The notes under the pieces: generated by a model | The model's database searches: none | What the model was told of the DNA's origin: nothing | Seen by the model: only the letters and a program-made list of their open reading frames with translations | Assembly: GCA_030998015.1 (NCBI GenBank) | Contig: JARWMV010000246.1 | Span: 682,001 to 746,000 of the forward strand | DNA from: Ceratorhiza oryzae-sativae | Lineage: Eukaryota > Basidiomycota > Agaricomycetes > Cantharellales > Ceratobasidiaceae | DNA: 64,000 nt | Direction: 5' to 3' | Shown: piece by piece, positions 46,188-56,692 of the stretch | How the letters are laid out: every line of letters starts with the position of its first letter | Numbering within the stretch: the stretch's first letter is position 1 | Made by a program: the position numbers and the translations under genes

Positions 46188-47606
46188 TCATGCAATGCGG
46201 GGGTTGTTCTCGGCAAAGTACTCGTAAGAACTAGGGCCAAGTCAGTTTAAACCGGAATCCCGAAATTTGACAACTCACTCGGCATTCATAATTGCTTGTG
46301 CAGGGTTGCTTTTTGCAAGAGCCTTTGCTTCAGTCTGGCCATATACGTAATCATCCGTGCCAGCCAATTTCGTGAAATGTGTGGATTCGTGTATGATCGT
46401 TCCCGCCTTGGAGTCGGTGCCTTTTACTGGTGCTTTCCAAAACGCACCGCAGAGATACACGGTGCCAAACTGGTTGGGATAGACGAACGCAAATGTGTCC
46501 GTTTCGCTGCAAGAGCAATCGTAGCGGAAGCGGGAGGGCTGCTGTCGAAGCGCGAAATAGTTGGACTTGACTTTTGTCCAGCGAGCCTTGTCATAAGGAC
46601 CAAACCAGGTCCTGTACCGTTTGTTGCCGAGGGGATAAGATGTAGAAAGATACTTGGTGACTTCGGCGATGTAAGCGTTGGCCCCTTGGACAGCTAGTCC
46701 GATTTGCTGTTGCTGCACCACGCTACAATTGCGGAACGTCTGTCGTTTCAACAATTCGTGGGGTTCGTCTTCCCAGCGGCGGTAGTTTGAGCTACCAGCG
46801 TTGCCAAGACCGCGCATCGACGTATAGGTACCGGATTCCGTGACATGAAGAGCTGTCCAATTTGCGGCTTCCAGCCCGTCGTACATTGTGGCCTGAATAT
46901 AGCCTATGGTACCGTCAGGTTTGATTATACGAAAGGTTTCGGCGTTGGTCGTCAACCGGACAGCATACGAGCCAGAGGTTTGGAAAGAGTACATCCCCGA
47001 AACTAGGGCGAGTGAGCAGGGATTTGGCAAGTAGACGCTAGGAACCTACGATCATGCGTTACTGTCTTGTTTTCTCCCGGTTGGAGGATTGTGTATGCAT
47101 TCGGGTCCCCAAGGGCGGCAGCGACATCGGGGCTGTACTGAATGGGGGGAGTCAGCCGAACAACCAAGCCGAACAGAACAGCCAGATTTACCTTGACCCG
47201 CAGCGCATCGACTAGAGCGGTTGTGCCGCCGGATCGTGCCGTGAGGTTTGTGCCTGGGCTAGGTACCTCGTAAAATTCGAATGTATGCGTCTTCCATGTG
47301 CTCAGTGGGCCTGGGGGGGGGGGGGGAGGTGGCGCTTGGCTCGTTTTGGGTACATTGGCGTTTGGTTCAGATCGACTCACCGTTGGGGTCGTTGAGGATC
47401 GTGAGGGTTGTATTGCCAGTGTTGACGAGGCATGCAACTACTGTCAGGTCATCTGGGTCGGTAACATCGTCCTGCGCCTTGACAATCATCACAAGCGAGC
47501 CTAGTGACGCATCGCGCCGCGCCAGAGTCCCAAGGTCTGGCTGCGTCGTTGGGGCGGCGAATGACGCCGTCCATAGAGCAGCAGCAAATAGTGACACCAG
47601 TAACAT
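46188..47606 (-). CDS. Secreted M35 (deuterolysin/peptidyl-Lys type) metalloendopeptidase
   Basis: The minus-strand gene starts MLLVSLFAAALWTASFAAP, a signal peptide, followed by a propeptide with a beta-rich fold (LTVVACLVNTGNTTLTILN, TFEFYEVPSPGTNLTARSGG). The mature catalytic domain begins near RQTFRNCSVVQQQQIGLAV. It has zinc ligands in TIIHESTHF (HExxH) and the aspzincin motif GTDDYVYG (third ligand Asp). The end SYEYFAENNPRIA comes from a last short exon, stop at 46188-46190. Aspzincins of basidiomycetes cleave before Lys in extracellular protein, giving a likely role in nutrition or host/substrate degradation. One intron ends in a pure C run directly before its AG (plus strand G run 47316-47329), an unusual acceptor tract. 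Confidence 0.92.
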
Positions 47607-48152
47607 TGGAGGATTTGGGTCGAGTCGGGGATGGGGGATAATCGTGTTTGATGCCCCTTTTTGAACTTATTTCGACCATGGGATGGCAGTGCGCGAGTCG
47701 TCGGTACCTCGCCTCGCTATTGTGGAGCATCGTGCTGAGCCCAGATAGGCATCGCCGTGTTTGCCAAGAAATCCCGTGCAATTTCGGCCAATACGGAGTG
47801 GCGCTGTAGCTCCTGGAGCTAGGCTCAAGGCTACGCTCCAAAGATGCAAATTGGACTAATACAGACCATTTAGCTAAGCGACGGAATTGCAACCAAGGTT
47901 TCGGCCACTGCCAGGAGCTCGGGCTATGCTTTGATCAGTTGCATGCAGTTCACGAGTTGAATTACACAAATTTGACGATTGCGCTGTGCGAACCCACGTC
48001 GTCGAAATGTACCAGCGCTCATTTTCTTTTACTACTCGATTGGGCGTGCTCAAAGGCGATGCTTTATATCGATTAGATGAACACTTCCCCGAATGATGTA
48101 ATCGAGAAGACTAATACCATTACAGAACTGCTCTACGAAAACAAATAAACAG
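47607..48152. other. Intergenic, M35 upstream region
   Basis: This lies between the M35 gene start and the 3' end of the Cwc2 gene, both minus strand. Overlapping frames at 47449-47892 show no domain. No gene is supported; it should contain the M35 promoter. Confidence 0.4.
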
Positions 48153-49449
48153 CTAATCGTCGTCGTCACTGGCGTAATCGCCTAACCCCCCTAAACCAAC
48201 GACAGGTGGTCGTGAAGCAGGCGTGCTTGTCGCAACCTTGGACTTGACTGCAGCTTCCTGTCGGCGTCGCATTTCTGCCATATACCTGAGGCCTTCTAAT
48301 GTTTGTGCGCTCAGCAAGCCGGTCTGTGGAGCCGGATCCTCGGGTGGCTCTTCATGCTCCGAGCTAGCTTCAACTAAGCGTTGACGCTTCTCTGGCGGAG
48401 ACGCGGGCTCTGGTACAGATTCTTCGTCCTCGAGTGCCCGAATATGGCGGACGGCATCAACCATACGTGGGTCAAGTTTGTTTGCTATCGCGACACTCCC
48501 AATTTCTTCAAGCCGACGCTTTTCTGCAATCTTAGATGTCGGGTTGGGGTCTTCAGTTGCCCATCTATAACCGGGTCAGATCGCGTCATGGGCCAGCATC
48601 ACAGACGACATACCGAACGTTCAGGATTTCGTCATTGTCCAGGCTTTGACAAGCCATTGCTTCTTTGGCAAACTGAGCGTTTGCTTCATCCGCATAAGTC
48701 ACGAACGCAACACTACGATACTGGAGTACCCTTACTAAATAAGAGTCAGCATGGTCGATATGAATAGGGAAATCCTACGTACAGAATACAATTTCTCCCC
48801 ACATCTTGAAATGCCGTCTAACAATCTCTTCGGTCTCGCTTCCGGGCCCGGTTTCCTTGATTCGACCAATGTATAGCGTTCGGTTTTGTCGATTGAATGA
48901 GCCTACACCGCCCATGTCATCCCGATAGTCTGAAAACTTGTCTCGGGCAAAGCAGTCTTTTGATGAATCCTCCATGGAAGCGGCGGGTAGGGGCAGGGTG
49001 TGCAGATACTCGCACTCGTAGCTGAAGGTATGTCAGCAGACAGCAGAAGAAATGTATTAAATAGACTACTGACCCGTAAGGACAACAACCTCGAGCAAAA
49101 AACAAGCAACAATACTTGACACCTGTCGTGTTGGCTCTCGTGTAACCAGCATCTCGCTTGATGTTACATCGAGTCTGGGACTTGACTTTGCTGCATGGTT
49201 TGTTAGCTGCTATAAAATTGCATAGAAAATGTACAAACTTGGAATAACTATCCTCGCGATCTCCCCCAGCCCATTTGTTGTACCAGATATCTGAGCACTT
49301 GGTTAGTGGCCGCCTCGCAAGACACGGTAATACTTACTGTACTCCTTTCCTGTCTGCGGAGTCTCCTTTTTCTCGACCTCCCCTGGCTTGACCTGCTTTC
49401 GCGCTGCCTTCAGAGGTGCGGGGGGCTTCTCTGGATTTTCTGAGGACAT
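48153..49449 (-). CDS. CWC2: Pre-mRNA-splicing factor Cwc2 (RBM22-like)
   Basis: Cwc2 contacts U6 snRNA near the spliceosome active site as part of the Prp19-related (NTC) complex. The protein starts MSSENPEKPPAPLKAARKQV. It has a Torus/CCCH region (KWAGGDREDSYSKQSQTRC, then CCLFFARGCCPYGYECEYLH; 49010-49290), linker residues FSDYRDDMGGVGSFNRQN, and an RRM with RTLYIGRIKE (RNP2) and SVAFVTYADEANAQFA (RNP1). A conserved tail follows (LNVRWATEDPNP), then a Glu/Pro-rich C-terminus ending GLGGLGDYASDDDD. The domain order Torus-CCCH-RRM is the family's own. Several introns are short. Confidence 0.93.
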
Positions 49450-49650
49450 GGTGGTGGCGGTAAGGAAGCGTGTCCGGCGCTTGTGCAAGCGCCATCACGT
49501 GACTGCATATACTACCAGACCTCCCACCCATGAAGCTGAATCTCAGCAAACCAGCTCATGCAAACAATTATTAAACATAGATAACTGCCGATTGATTTTA
49601 GGGAAATACCAAGATACGTATTATCCCGTGTTGATGAGATATATGCTAGT

Positions 49651-49704
49651 TCTCTACTGTTATCTCAAAATATAGAAGCTCAGTGGTTAAACAATTGACT
49701 GCAG
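49651..49704 (+). pseudogene. Decayed 5' half-copy of the neighbouring tRNA-Cys
   Basis: Bases 49669-49704 align without gaps to the first 36 bases of the tRNA at 49839, including GAAGCTCAGTGGTT and GCAG, and similarity continues about 18 bases upstream. It breaks off after the anticodon region, so no acceptor or T arm can form. Differences within the D and anticodon arms are mostly G-to-A and C-to-T. It is a truncated duplicate, not a functional tRNA. Confidence 0.6.
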
Positions 49705-49838
49705 CGCATCAGCTGATGCGAAAAATCGTGCAAGCGCTTGCTCAACATGAATGGCAATTGATCGATGTTAAGAGAATCCTAGGATCTGCAATATGCTAAA
49801 GCAGTACAATCAGTCATCAATCTCTCACTATATTTCAA

Positions 49839-49924
49839 GGGATAGAAGCTCAGTGGTTGAGCAATCGATTGCAGTCCGCCTGCTTCATATCGATAGGTCG
49901 CGCGTTCGAATCGCGTCTGTCCCT
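49839..49924 (+). tRNA. tRNA-Cys (anticodon GCA) with a 14-base intron
   Basis: The acceptor stem GGGATAG pairs with CTGTCCC (one G-T pair), followed by discriminator T at 49924. The D arm is GCTC/GAGC. The anticodon stem ATCGA/TCGAT encloses TTGCAG, a 14-base insert (49875-49888) and A, giving loop TTGCAGA with T33, anticodon GCA and the intron at the canonical 37/38 position. The T arm GCGCG/CGCGT has loop TTCGAAT, a normal internal B box. All stems close, so the gene looks functional. Confidence 0.88.
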
Positions 49925-50955
49925 GGAGCTTTTTCGCCCGCTTAATCGAGAAAGCGTGTTCCATTTCTGCTCATGCTTCAGTTCCATTTATAATAGCAGA
50001 TTTCCTTAGTTGACTCATGCGTCAAAAAACACTGGAATAGTGTGTATGGAGACCTGGACACGAAGGTCGAGCCGGACACGAAATAAAAATCATAATAAAC
50101 ATAAACATATCTGGAGGCGGGAACACTGGTAAGCAGTCACGAGGTGGGCACATCTCGTGAGTATATGCGCCTCATTGGTCCAGCGACTTACTACTGGCAG
50201 AGTAAATTAAGACCAGCCTCCGATCCTGCGTGGCCTGCGATTGATTGTCTGATGATGTGTCAGGCACCTTCCCATGTCGCATAGCAAGATTGAGGAGCGC
50301 GGGAAAGACGAAACAGTGAGCCTCCAACCGACTCCTTGTGACGCCGGCCTCACCATGGATTATCCTTGAATAGGGCCTTTGGATGGCGCTGTCAACTTCA
50401 AATCATGGAGATTTGCCCAAGGATTCTGTTGAGCGCTGACTGGTTTAGACTTAAATTATCATTTCCGTACTTGTACACATAAGTTTCTATTTCTCGCGCT
50501 GGATGCTTTCCAGAGCGACATGATAGGTGGTGGAAATGGGGCTACCATGTTCATGATGACGCATTTGACTTTACAATGCTGTGCTGTTGCTTGGTTTACG
50601 CACGTGCGAGTTTGTCCCGCTCCTATTGCCACGGTCGTAGAAAATAATCTTGTGTTGACCTGACCTTGGCCATGCTTTCTTCAACATCTCTGCCCATCTA
50701 GCCTATTAAAATTACCAATTCTCTTTCGTTTGCCCTACTACCTCTCACTCGCCCAACCACTGGCATCTGTTTCAGCATCCGATCTAGTCGCAGGCTCCGC
50801 CACGCCCGCTCTCTTGCGCCGCTTACGTATCCAACAGACACCAGACTTGCTTCGTTTCTCCACTGTACAGTGCGTTTTTCTCCATAGATAATGTTGCAGT
50901 CTGTTGAGCTAATCACATTGGACCATATTGTTTTTCCTCCACAGACGTTATAAAA
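49925..50955. other. Intergenic between tRNA-Cys and Nudix gene
   Basis: About 1 kb with no supported gene. The last 250 bases become C/T-rich before the Nudix ATG (50700-50900), as in fungal promoters. No repeats were seen. Confidence 0.4.
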
Positions 50956-51490
50956 ATGGGCCGAGCAGATGCCACACGTCCCCGCACTGTTTGTTGCGCG
51001 ATTCCAATCGCACGTGCCGCAGGAAAAGTTCTACTTATTACTAGCAGGAAGCGACCTCATCAGTGGGTTTGTAAGTGGCGAGCTCATTGGTGGTTCTATT
51101 GCTCACCCTCCACCCTATAGTACCCAAGGGCGGATGGGAGACAACGGACTCAAGCTTAGAAGCTGCCGCATGTCGGGAGGCGTTTGAAGAAGGTCACTCG
51201 CTCTCGCGCCCTGCGTACGCGTTCGTCGCGTTCTTACCTTGTCCCCGCCTTTTCCACCTCTAGCTGGCGTGCAAGGCAAAATCACACGCTCTGTGACAAC
51301 AATTGCTGGCCCAACTGCCAACTACCACTTTTTCGAACTGGACGTGGTCGCGTTGGCCGACGCTTGGGACGAGGCGTCAGAGCGCCGACGGGAATGGGTG
51401 GATTTCTCTGAGGCACTGCGACGAGTTGCATGGAAGCAAGAGTTGGCACAGGCTTTAATGATGTGCTCGTTGGCCCCTCCTAGAAGATAA
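50956..51490 (+). CDS. Nudix hydrolase, diphosphoinositol polyphosphate phosphohydrolase-like
   Basis: Three exons join as MGRADATRPRTVCCAIPIA, then GKVLLITSRKRPHQWV, the Nudix box LPKGGWETTDSSLEAAACRE followed by AFEEAGV (catalytic Glu pair in REAFEE), and ITRSVTTIAGPTANYHFFEL. The protein ends WKQELAQALMMCSLAPPRR, stop 51488-51490, at roughly 140 residues. The short protein, the opening TVCCAIPI and the position of the box match the Aps1/Ddp1 group that hydrolyses inositol pyrophosphates and diadenosine polyphosphates. Intron 2 (~51193-51264) begins GTCACT, an uncommon but allowed donor. The product should be cytosolic or nuclear. Confidence 0.87.
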
Positions 51491-52170
51491 CTGGCTACAA
51501 TTGCAACCAGTGAGTTCTGGTCTCCCAGCGTGACCATGTCAATAACGCCAAGCATGTTCAGACTCCCACCACTCAGCTTAGAAGTTTCTTTTTCATCGTT
51601 TTCCCATCCATCCAACACCATGTCACATCCTTCTGTTATCTATTGATACAGTATACCCTCCGCCTCGACTTAATCATTTATTCGGTCCAATGAGCCTCGT
51701 TTTGCATCAACGACTGCACCATAGACTTTTGCAGGTTCATTTTGGATATTGGAGTGCCTGCATTTCCCATTTATTATTATAACGCTGAAAATGATTACTG
51801 AAATCTTTTATCCACTGTTGCCATTCTTGGATGTTTCAACCGGCCGGCGGCATGATCGAGGCTGTGCCCCGCGCTGATAAAACGACCGGAATCAAAATTT
51901 TGTGGGTTGATTCTTCCACAATCAAAAACGCTGCGTGATGAGACTTTGAGCAACGATATGATTGACTGCGGGCTCTCGGGCCTGTAGGTCAAGTGATATC
52001 GCTCGTTCGGCACCTTACCTTGTACTTCAAAGGAACGGGCGTAATTCTCCTGATGGCGTTTTGGTTGTGCGATTTCTGCCTCTCAAGTTCAATAGGGATT
52101 GGCGGATTGGTTGTTTACGTACTGCAATAATATATGCTGATTTTAGGACCGTTGTTCTTGCCCAACCACA
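51491..52170. other. Intergenic upstream of HEN1-like gene
   Basis: No gene is supported here. Small frames at 51322-51621 (minus) and 51795-52174 show no conserved content. Confidence 0.4.
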
Positions 52171-53842
52171 ATGAGTTCTTCCGACTCTAACTCTCTGGAA
52201 AGCCTGCCAGTGAGGTTCATACCTCCTCTGGCTGATGAACGGCAGAGATGGATTATGGAAACTCTTCGTCTCAACGATGCCCGCTCAGTATGTCCAGGTT
52301 GGTAGTTGCTATAACATGCTGTGATGTGCCTAGGTTCTCGACATCGGATGTGGCGAGGGATCGCTCCTTCATGCCCTCTGTGGTCCCGCTTCGAGTATTC
52401 CCAGCGATGCACCCGACAGTCAACTCACCACTCCAATCAAGGATTTATTTCTCCAACGTGTGGCAGCTCTCGATATCGATCCGGCAGTTATCGAGGATGC
52501 TGTCCACTCAGCCACGAGTGATCGCAAGCCACACTATCTTGCACCTTGGGGCTCAGGGGAAGACGGCTGGTATATACGTTGGGCATCTTTAGATGTTAGC
52601 GTCTGGCAAGGGGACCTGGAGGTTGTGAATCCCGAGTTCCACGGGTTTGACGCAATTGTGTCTACTGAAGTGTAGGTCCATTCGTATTCAGCGTGTGGCA
52701 ATACTAACAGAAGTTATAGCATCGAGCATGTTCCCGATCCTATTCTCCCAGCCTTTTCCCATGTCCTCTTAGGAAGGTATCGCCCTCGTCTACTAATCCT
52801 TACCACACCCAACTATACCTTCAACGCCCGTTTCCATCCCCCTGGCGTCCCTCGCAAAGGGTTCCTTGATCCCACAGGCAAGACTACTCGCGTTTTCAGG
52901 CATTCGGATCACAAGAGGGAGTGGACGGTTCCCGAGTTTACCGACTGGTGCCATAATGCTGCGACTCAACACGGGTACGACGTCACCCTTAGTGGTGTAG
53001 GTGTCCCGACGGAACCCGACCCGTACGGTCGTGAACTTGGGTTTGCATCTCAAACCGCAGTGTTTTTACGTCGCGAGCCCACGGCCGAGCCGTTACCGTT
53101 GCAAAACTTGACCTTGTCTGAAACATGGTCCCCTAGCCCAGCCCCCCTTCACAAGCTAGCTGCTCAGCGAACTTTTCACGTCGATTCCCGTGCTGGTCAC
53201 CCAGAGTCCCCGCGGGTGATCAGGAGTGCATTAGTCTACCTGATGCAGATGCGGGGCGAAGGGGAGCTTACCCTCGGAGAGCTATGGAGCGAGCTTGCTA
53301 TGCCGTGTGGGGGGTCTCTTGCAGCTTTGGTTGACGCGTTGATGCAGAAGGACGACGCGGGTAGCCTGAATGCGTCGCAGGCGGCCGATGCCGATACCAA
53401 AGACACGATTGGGCAATGGTCAATTCTGCCCCCTCAAAATCCGAATAACTATACGCAGCCGCGTTGGGACCGAAGGGTTGTTTGGAATACCTTCCAGGCG
53501 CAATCTTTCGAAAAGGAAGCTGAATCCTATGGAGACCATTCAGGAGCTGAAGACGATATTAGGATAGAATATGCGAGCGACCAGGATACGACATGTGACA
53601 CCAAGAGCGACAAAGAGTCAGCCGTAGCTATTTCCTCATGCGGTGGAGGATGGGGCGGTTCGGGGTGGGGACAATGGGACACAAACGAAGGCAGCGTCTG
53701 GGGTAGTACCGAGGAGTCAAAAGATGACCATTTGTTATGGTCCTTTGCGACCAAGGTACGATTATCATGCGTATACAAATTGCAGCTAGCTAATAAATTA
53801 CATGAAAATTGCAGCAGACACAATAATTTACGACAAATATGA
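52171..53842 (+). CDS. HEN1: HEN1-like small-RNA 3'-terminal 2'-O-methyltransferase
   Basis: HEN1 enzymes methylate the 2'-OH of the last nucleotide of small RNAs, protecting them in RNA interference. The protein starts MSSSDSNSLESLPVRFIPPL. The SAM-binding motif is VLDIGCGEGSLLHAL (~52330), followed by ALDIDPAVIEDAV. The family metal-binding signature is present: STEVIEHVPDPIL (ExxEH, ~52665-52740) and the downstream His in FRHSDHKREWTVPEF (~52895-52940), then GYDVTLSGVG. The C-terminal ~220 residues are extra: a Pro/Ser linker, a possible helical domain (GELTLGELWSELAMP) and a Gly/Trp-rich tail (GGGWGGSGWGQWD). The last junction is uncertain: splicing at ~53758 could shorten the end. No dsRNA-binding or La domain of the plant enzyme is visible. 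Confidence 0.88.
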
Positions 53843-53910
53843 GCAGGTCAATTTCGATACCAGGTATGAATTATAATTCAGTCTTCATTGTGCTTGACGT
53901 GGGATTCTCC

Positions 53911-56536
53911 TCAGTCGCTATACCAGGCAGCCATCTCCTTTTCCTTCCGTTTTTTCTCTTTTTGCTTCTCCGTTAATCCTTCCCACTCTGGACCCTCTTC
54001 ACTATCTTCATCATCACTATCGCCCTTCTTTTTGCGCACGGGCTTCTTGGGCATGGGCGGGGGCGGGGGCGGAGGAACCCCTCTCATAGCCAGCAACGGG
54101 GCAATCTTACTTGAGCTACGTCGAGAAAGACCCATGCGTGGAGCTGGGCTGCCTGTACCGCCGAGAGTGAGACGTAGTGTCTCAGAGAGCGGCCCTGGCT
54201 GCCTGTTAGTTATATGCTACACGTAGGTAAAAGAAAATACGTACGGTCGGAAGACTTGCGTCCCGTGCTTTGTAACAGCGCCCCGGAAGCACCCATTGCA
54301 ACGGGCATAGGCGCAGGCGTGGTGCTGTGGCGAGGTTTGGGTCGGGATGATTTGGGCGCTGGGGTTTGGTTGAAGTTAGACGGATTAGCCGAAGCTGCCC
54401 CAGGTTCGCCTGCACCATGGTTGGATGAAGTCGAGGTTGCGCCAACGTCGGTGTTGGAGGAAGCAGTGCCCAGCGAAACTGGCGGTGTTTCCGAGCCGTT
54501 CGAACCCGCAGTCTATGGTAGTTAGTTTAAGACCTGCGCTCAGACAAACAAGCCGACTCACTTTTTCTACTTCCTTTGGCCTTGACTTGCCTTTCCCTTT
54601 AGGCGGCTTCTTTGTCGCCTCGGCGAGCTTTTCTGCACCCCCTTCCGTGGTGTTGCCGTCTGGAGCATCTAGCCCCCCCTTCTTTGCTTTCGCCTTCTTC
54701 TTGGAAGCTTTCTTTTCAGGCATCGAGGGCTTAGCCTCCCCTGGAGCAGCGCCAATCTCCATAACGCCAGTGGCCCTTTCTTCCCCTCCCACGGGCACCG
54801 TCTCGGTAGGTTGGGCTATTGGGTGGTCGGGAGATGTGCTCGTGGTACCTTCGAGGGTGGAAGGCACGTAGGGGTGATCCTGGGCATTGCTCGGCCCCAC
54901 TGAGATATCTTGCGCCATAGATTTAGCTTTAGCCTTGACCTTGGCTTTCGATTTCTTCTTCGAAGTCTCGCCCGGTGCTGGTAATACAATCTCCATCGTG
55001 CCAGCACTTTTACGCGGTTTCTTGACAATGATAGATCTGGTTCCATCCTCAACCTCCGACCCAGGTTCTTTGCGTTTGGCGACGGGGCTACGGCCCGGAC
55101 TTGAAAGTGGGGATGAGGGAGGAAGCTGCAATGGCTCGGGAAGGGGGGGAAGTGGAGCAAAAGACTTTGCGGCCTCATCCGAATCTTCGACAGTAGCCTT
55201 TTTTCGTTTCTTGGCATTCGGTGTATGGGTTGAGTTCAAAGCCGGCCCCCCTGCAACAGGAGTATCCCATCGCCCAAACTCATCGTCGCTCATCTCGGGC
55301 TGGGGAGACCTACGTTTAGAATTATTTGAAGGAGCAGGATGCGTTGCGCTTGAGGATGCAGGAATTTGTCCGTCCCGAGTTTCTGATCGCACAGATGGGT
55401 TAATCGGCTTTTTGGAGGGCCTTTTCTTCGGCTTGGGCTTTGGTTTCGCTGGGGTAGTTAGGTGGTAAGTTCTTTGAAACCCCTGAGCGTAGAGTCTAAA
55501 TCATACCAGTCCGTTCTGCATCACTGCTCTCGATCAAGACAATGACCTCATCATCCGGCCCCCCAACATCGACGTAGTCATCCTCTTTCGCTTTAACAAG
55601 TTGTTTAAACCGACGTGCACCCCGGCCGGTATACTCCTCGGCTTCGTCCAGTGCAGATCGTTGTGCGGCGCCAGCTATATTGCCTCCACTAGAATTTGAT
55701 GTAATGCTAGTGCTTGGATTTGTAGATAGGTTTGAGTTTGAGTTGGTAGTAGCTACACTCGGCGCTGTCGTGTTTGTCCCGGGGGTAGAAGCGCTAGGCT
55801 CTGCAGGTGGAGGAGGTCGCATTTTTGGTCTGGGGCGTTTCGATGCTGTTTGTAAGGGGGGTTCTGAAGGTGCGGCTGATGGCGCGATAGCATGAGAAGG
55901 ACTCGGGTTGATTATTTCGTTTGGTGGATGGTCAGCCTTGGATTTCGATTTCGAGCTTGATCCCTCTCGAACAGCTGAAGCGGTAGAGAGGGCGGGATGG
56001 GCCATAGAAAAAGATGAATCGGCCATAGGTAGCGAAGATGGGGGGAGTGACGGAGGATGAGCTGCGGGGACATCTTGAACAGCAGAGTTTCCTAACGAGG
56101 ACATAGTGTCTTTCGGTAGCGCGAAAGTAGTCGGTGCTGTAGGAAATGACCCAATCGAGGTGTCCGGATCGTCTGGGGGTGGCACTGGGCGCATGCGAGG
56201 TCTGGGGCGTGGGCGAGGTGTGGTGGCGGGCAATCCCGAGCCCGACTGGATAGATGAATCGACCAACGGGGCTAGTTGCATCGTAGGAAATTGAGATATG
56301 TGACCTGTTTTTATTTATTATCGGGAGATAAAACACCCAACAGACAACTCACTGGATGGGTTGTGCGAGCTCATCGTCGCCGTTGTGTGACTGGGGAACT
56401 GATCACGTGAGACGGGGAGGATCCCCTCATTGGGATCGTATTGTGGCCGATCTAGTAGCCCAGATGGAGGCAAGTTCTCTTCCTCTCCCTCACTATCGCT
56501 GATGACCTCCAGGGGTTTTGCCGGACTCACTTCCAT
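53911..56536 (-). CDS. Large low-complexity Pro/Lys-rich protein, unknown function
   Basis: Exons join on the minus strand from MEVSPAKPLEVISDSEGEEE (56536) through two long exons to a C-terminus ending KEKKRKEKEMAAWYSD (stop 53911-53913). The first long exon has two related Pro/Arg motifs (PRPRPRMRPVPPPDD and KRPRPKMRPPPPAEP) and GRGARRFKQLVKAKEDDYVD. The second is Lys/Ala-rich (KKKSKAKVKAKAKSM, KKASKKKAKAKKGGLD) with SDDEFGRWDTP. The tail has RGVPPPPPPPMPKKPVRKKK and EEGPEWEGLTEKQ. Composition suggests a nuclear, largely disordered protein. No known domain is visible, but conserved-looking short motifs separated by disorder argue for a real gene. Confidence 0.6.
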
Positions 56537-56692
56537 GGTGGTGGTAGTCGGGGTTGGAGATGAGGAACAACGCGGTCACGTGAATACATCATTCCGCGTT
56601 CAAGAGGTGCCAGCCGAGCTCTTTCATTGGTCAAAGTTCTAAATATACAACACAATAGACGTGTAACGAGGAGACATGCATATTCATCGAAT

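Noticed and set aside
54425..55468. Plus-strand frames of 148 and 193 codons
   Set aside because: They are antisense to the Lys/Ala-rich exon of the low-complexity protein, and their Phe/Ala/Leu-rich content mirrors it.
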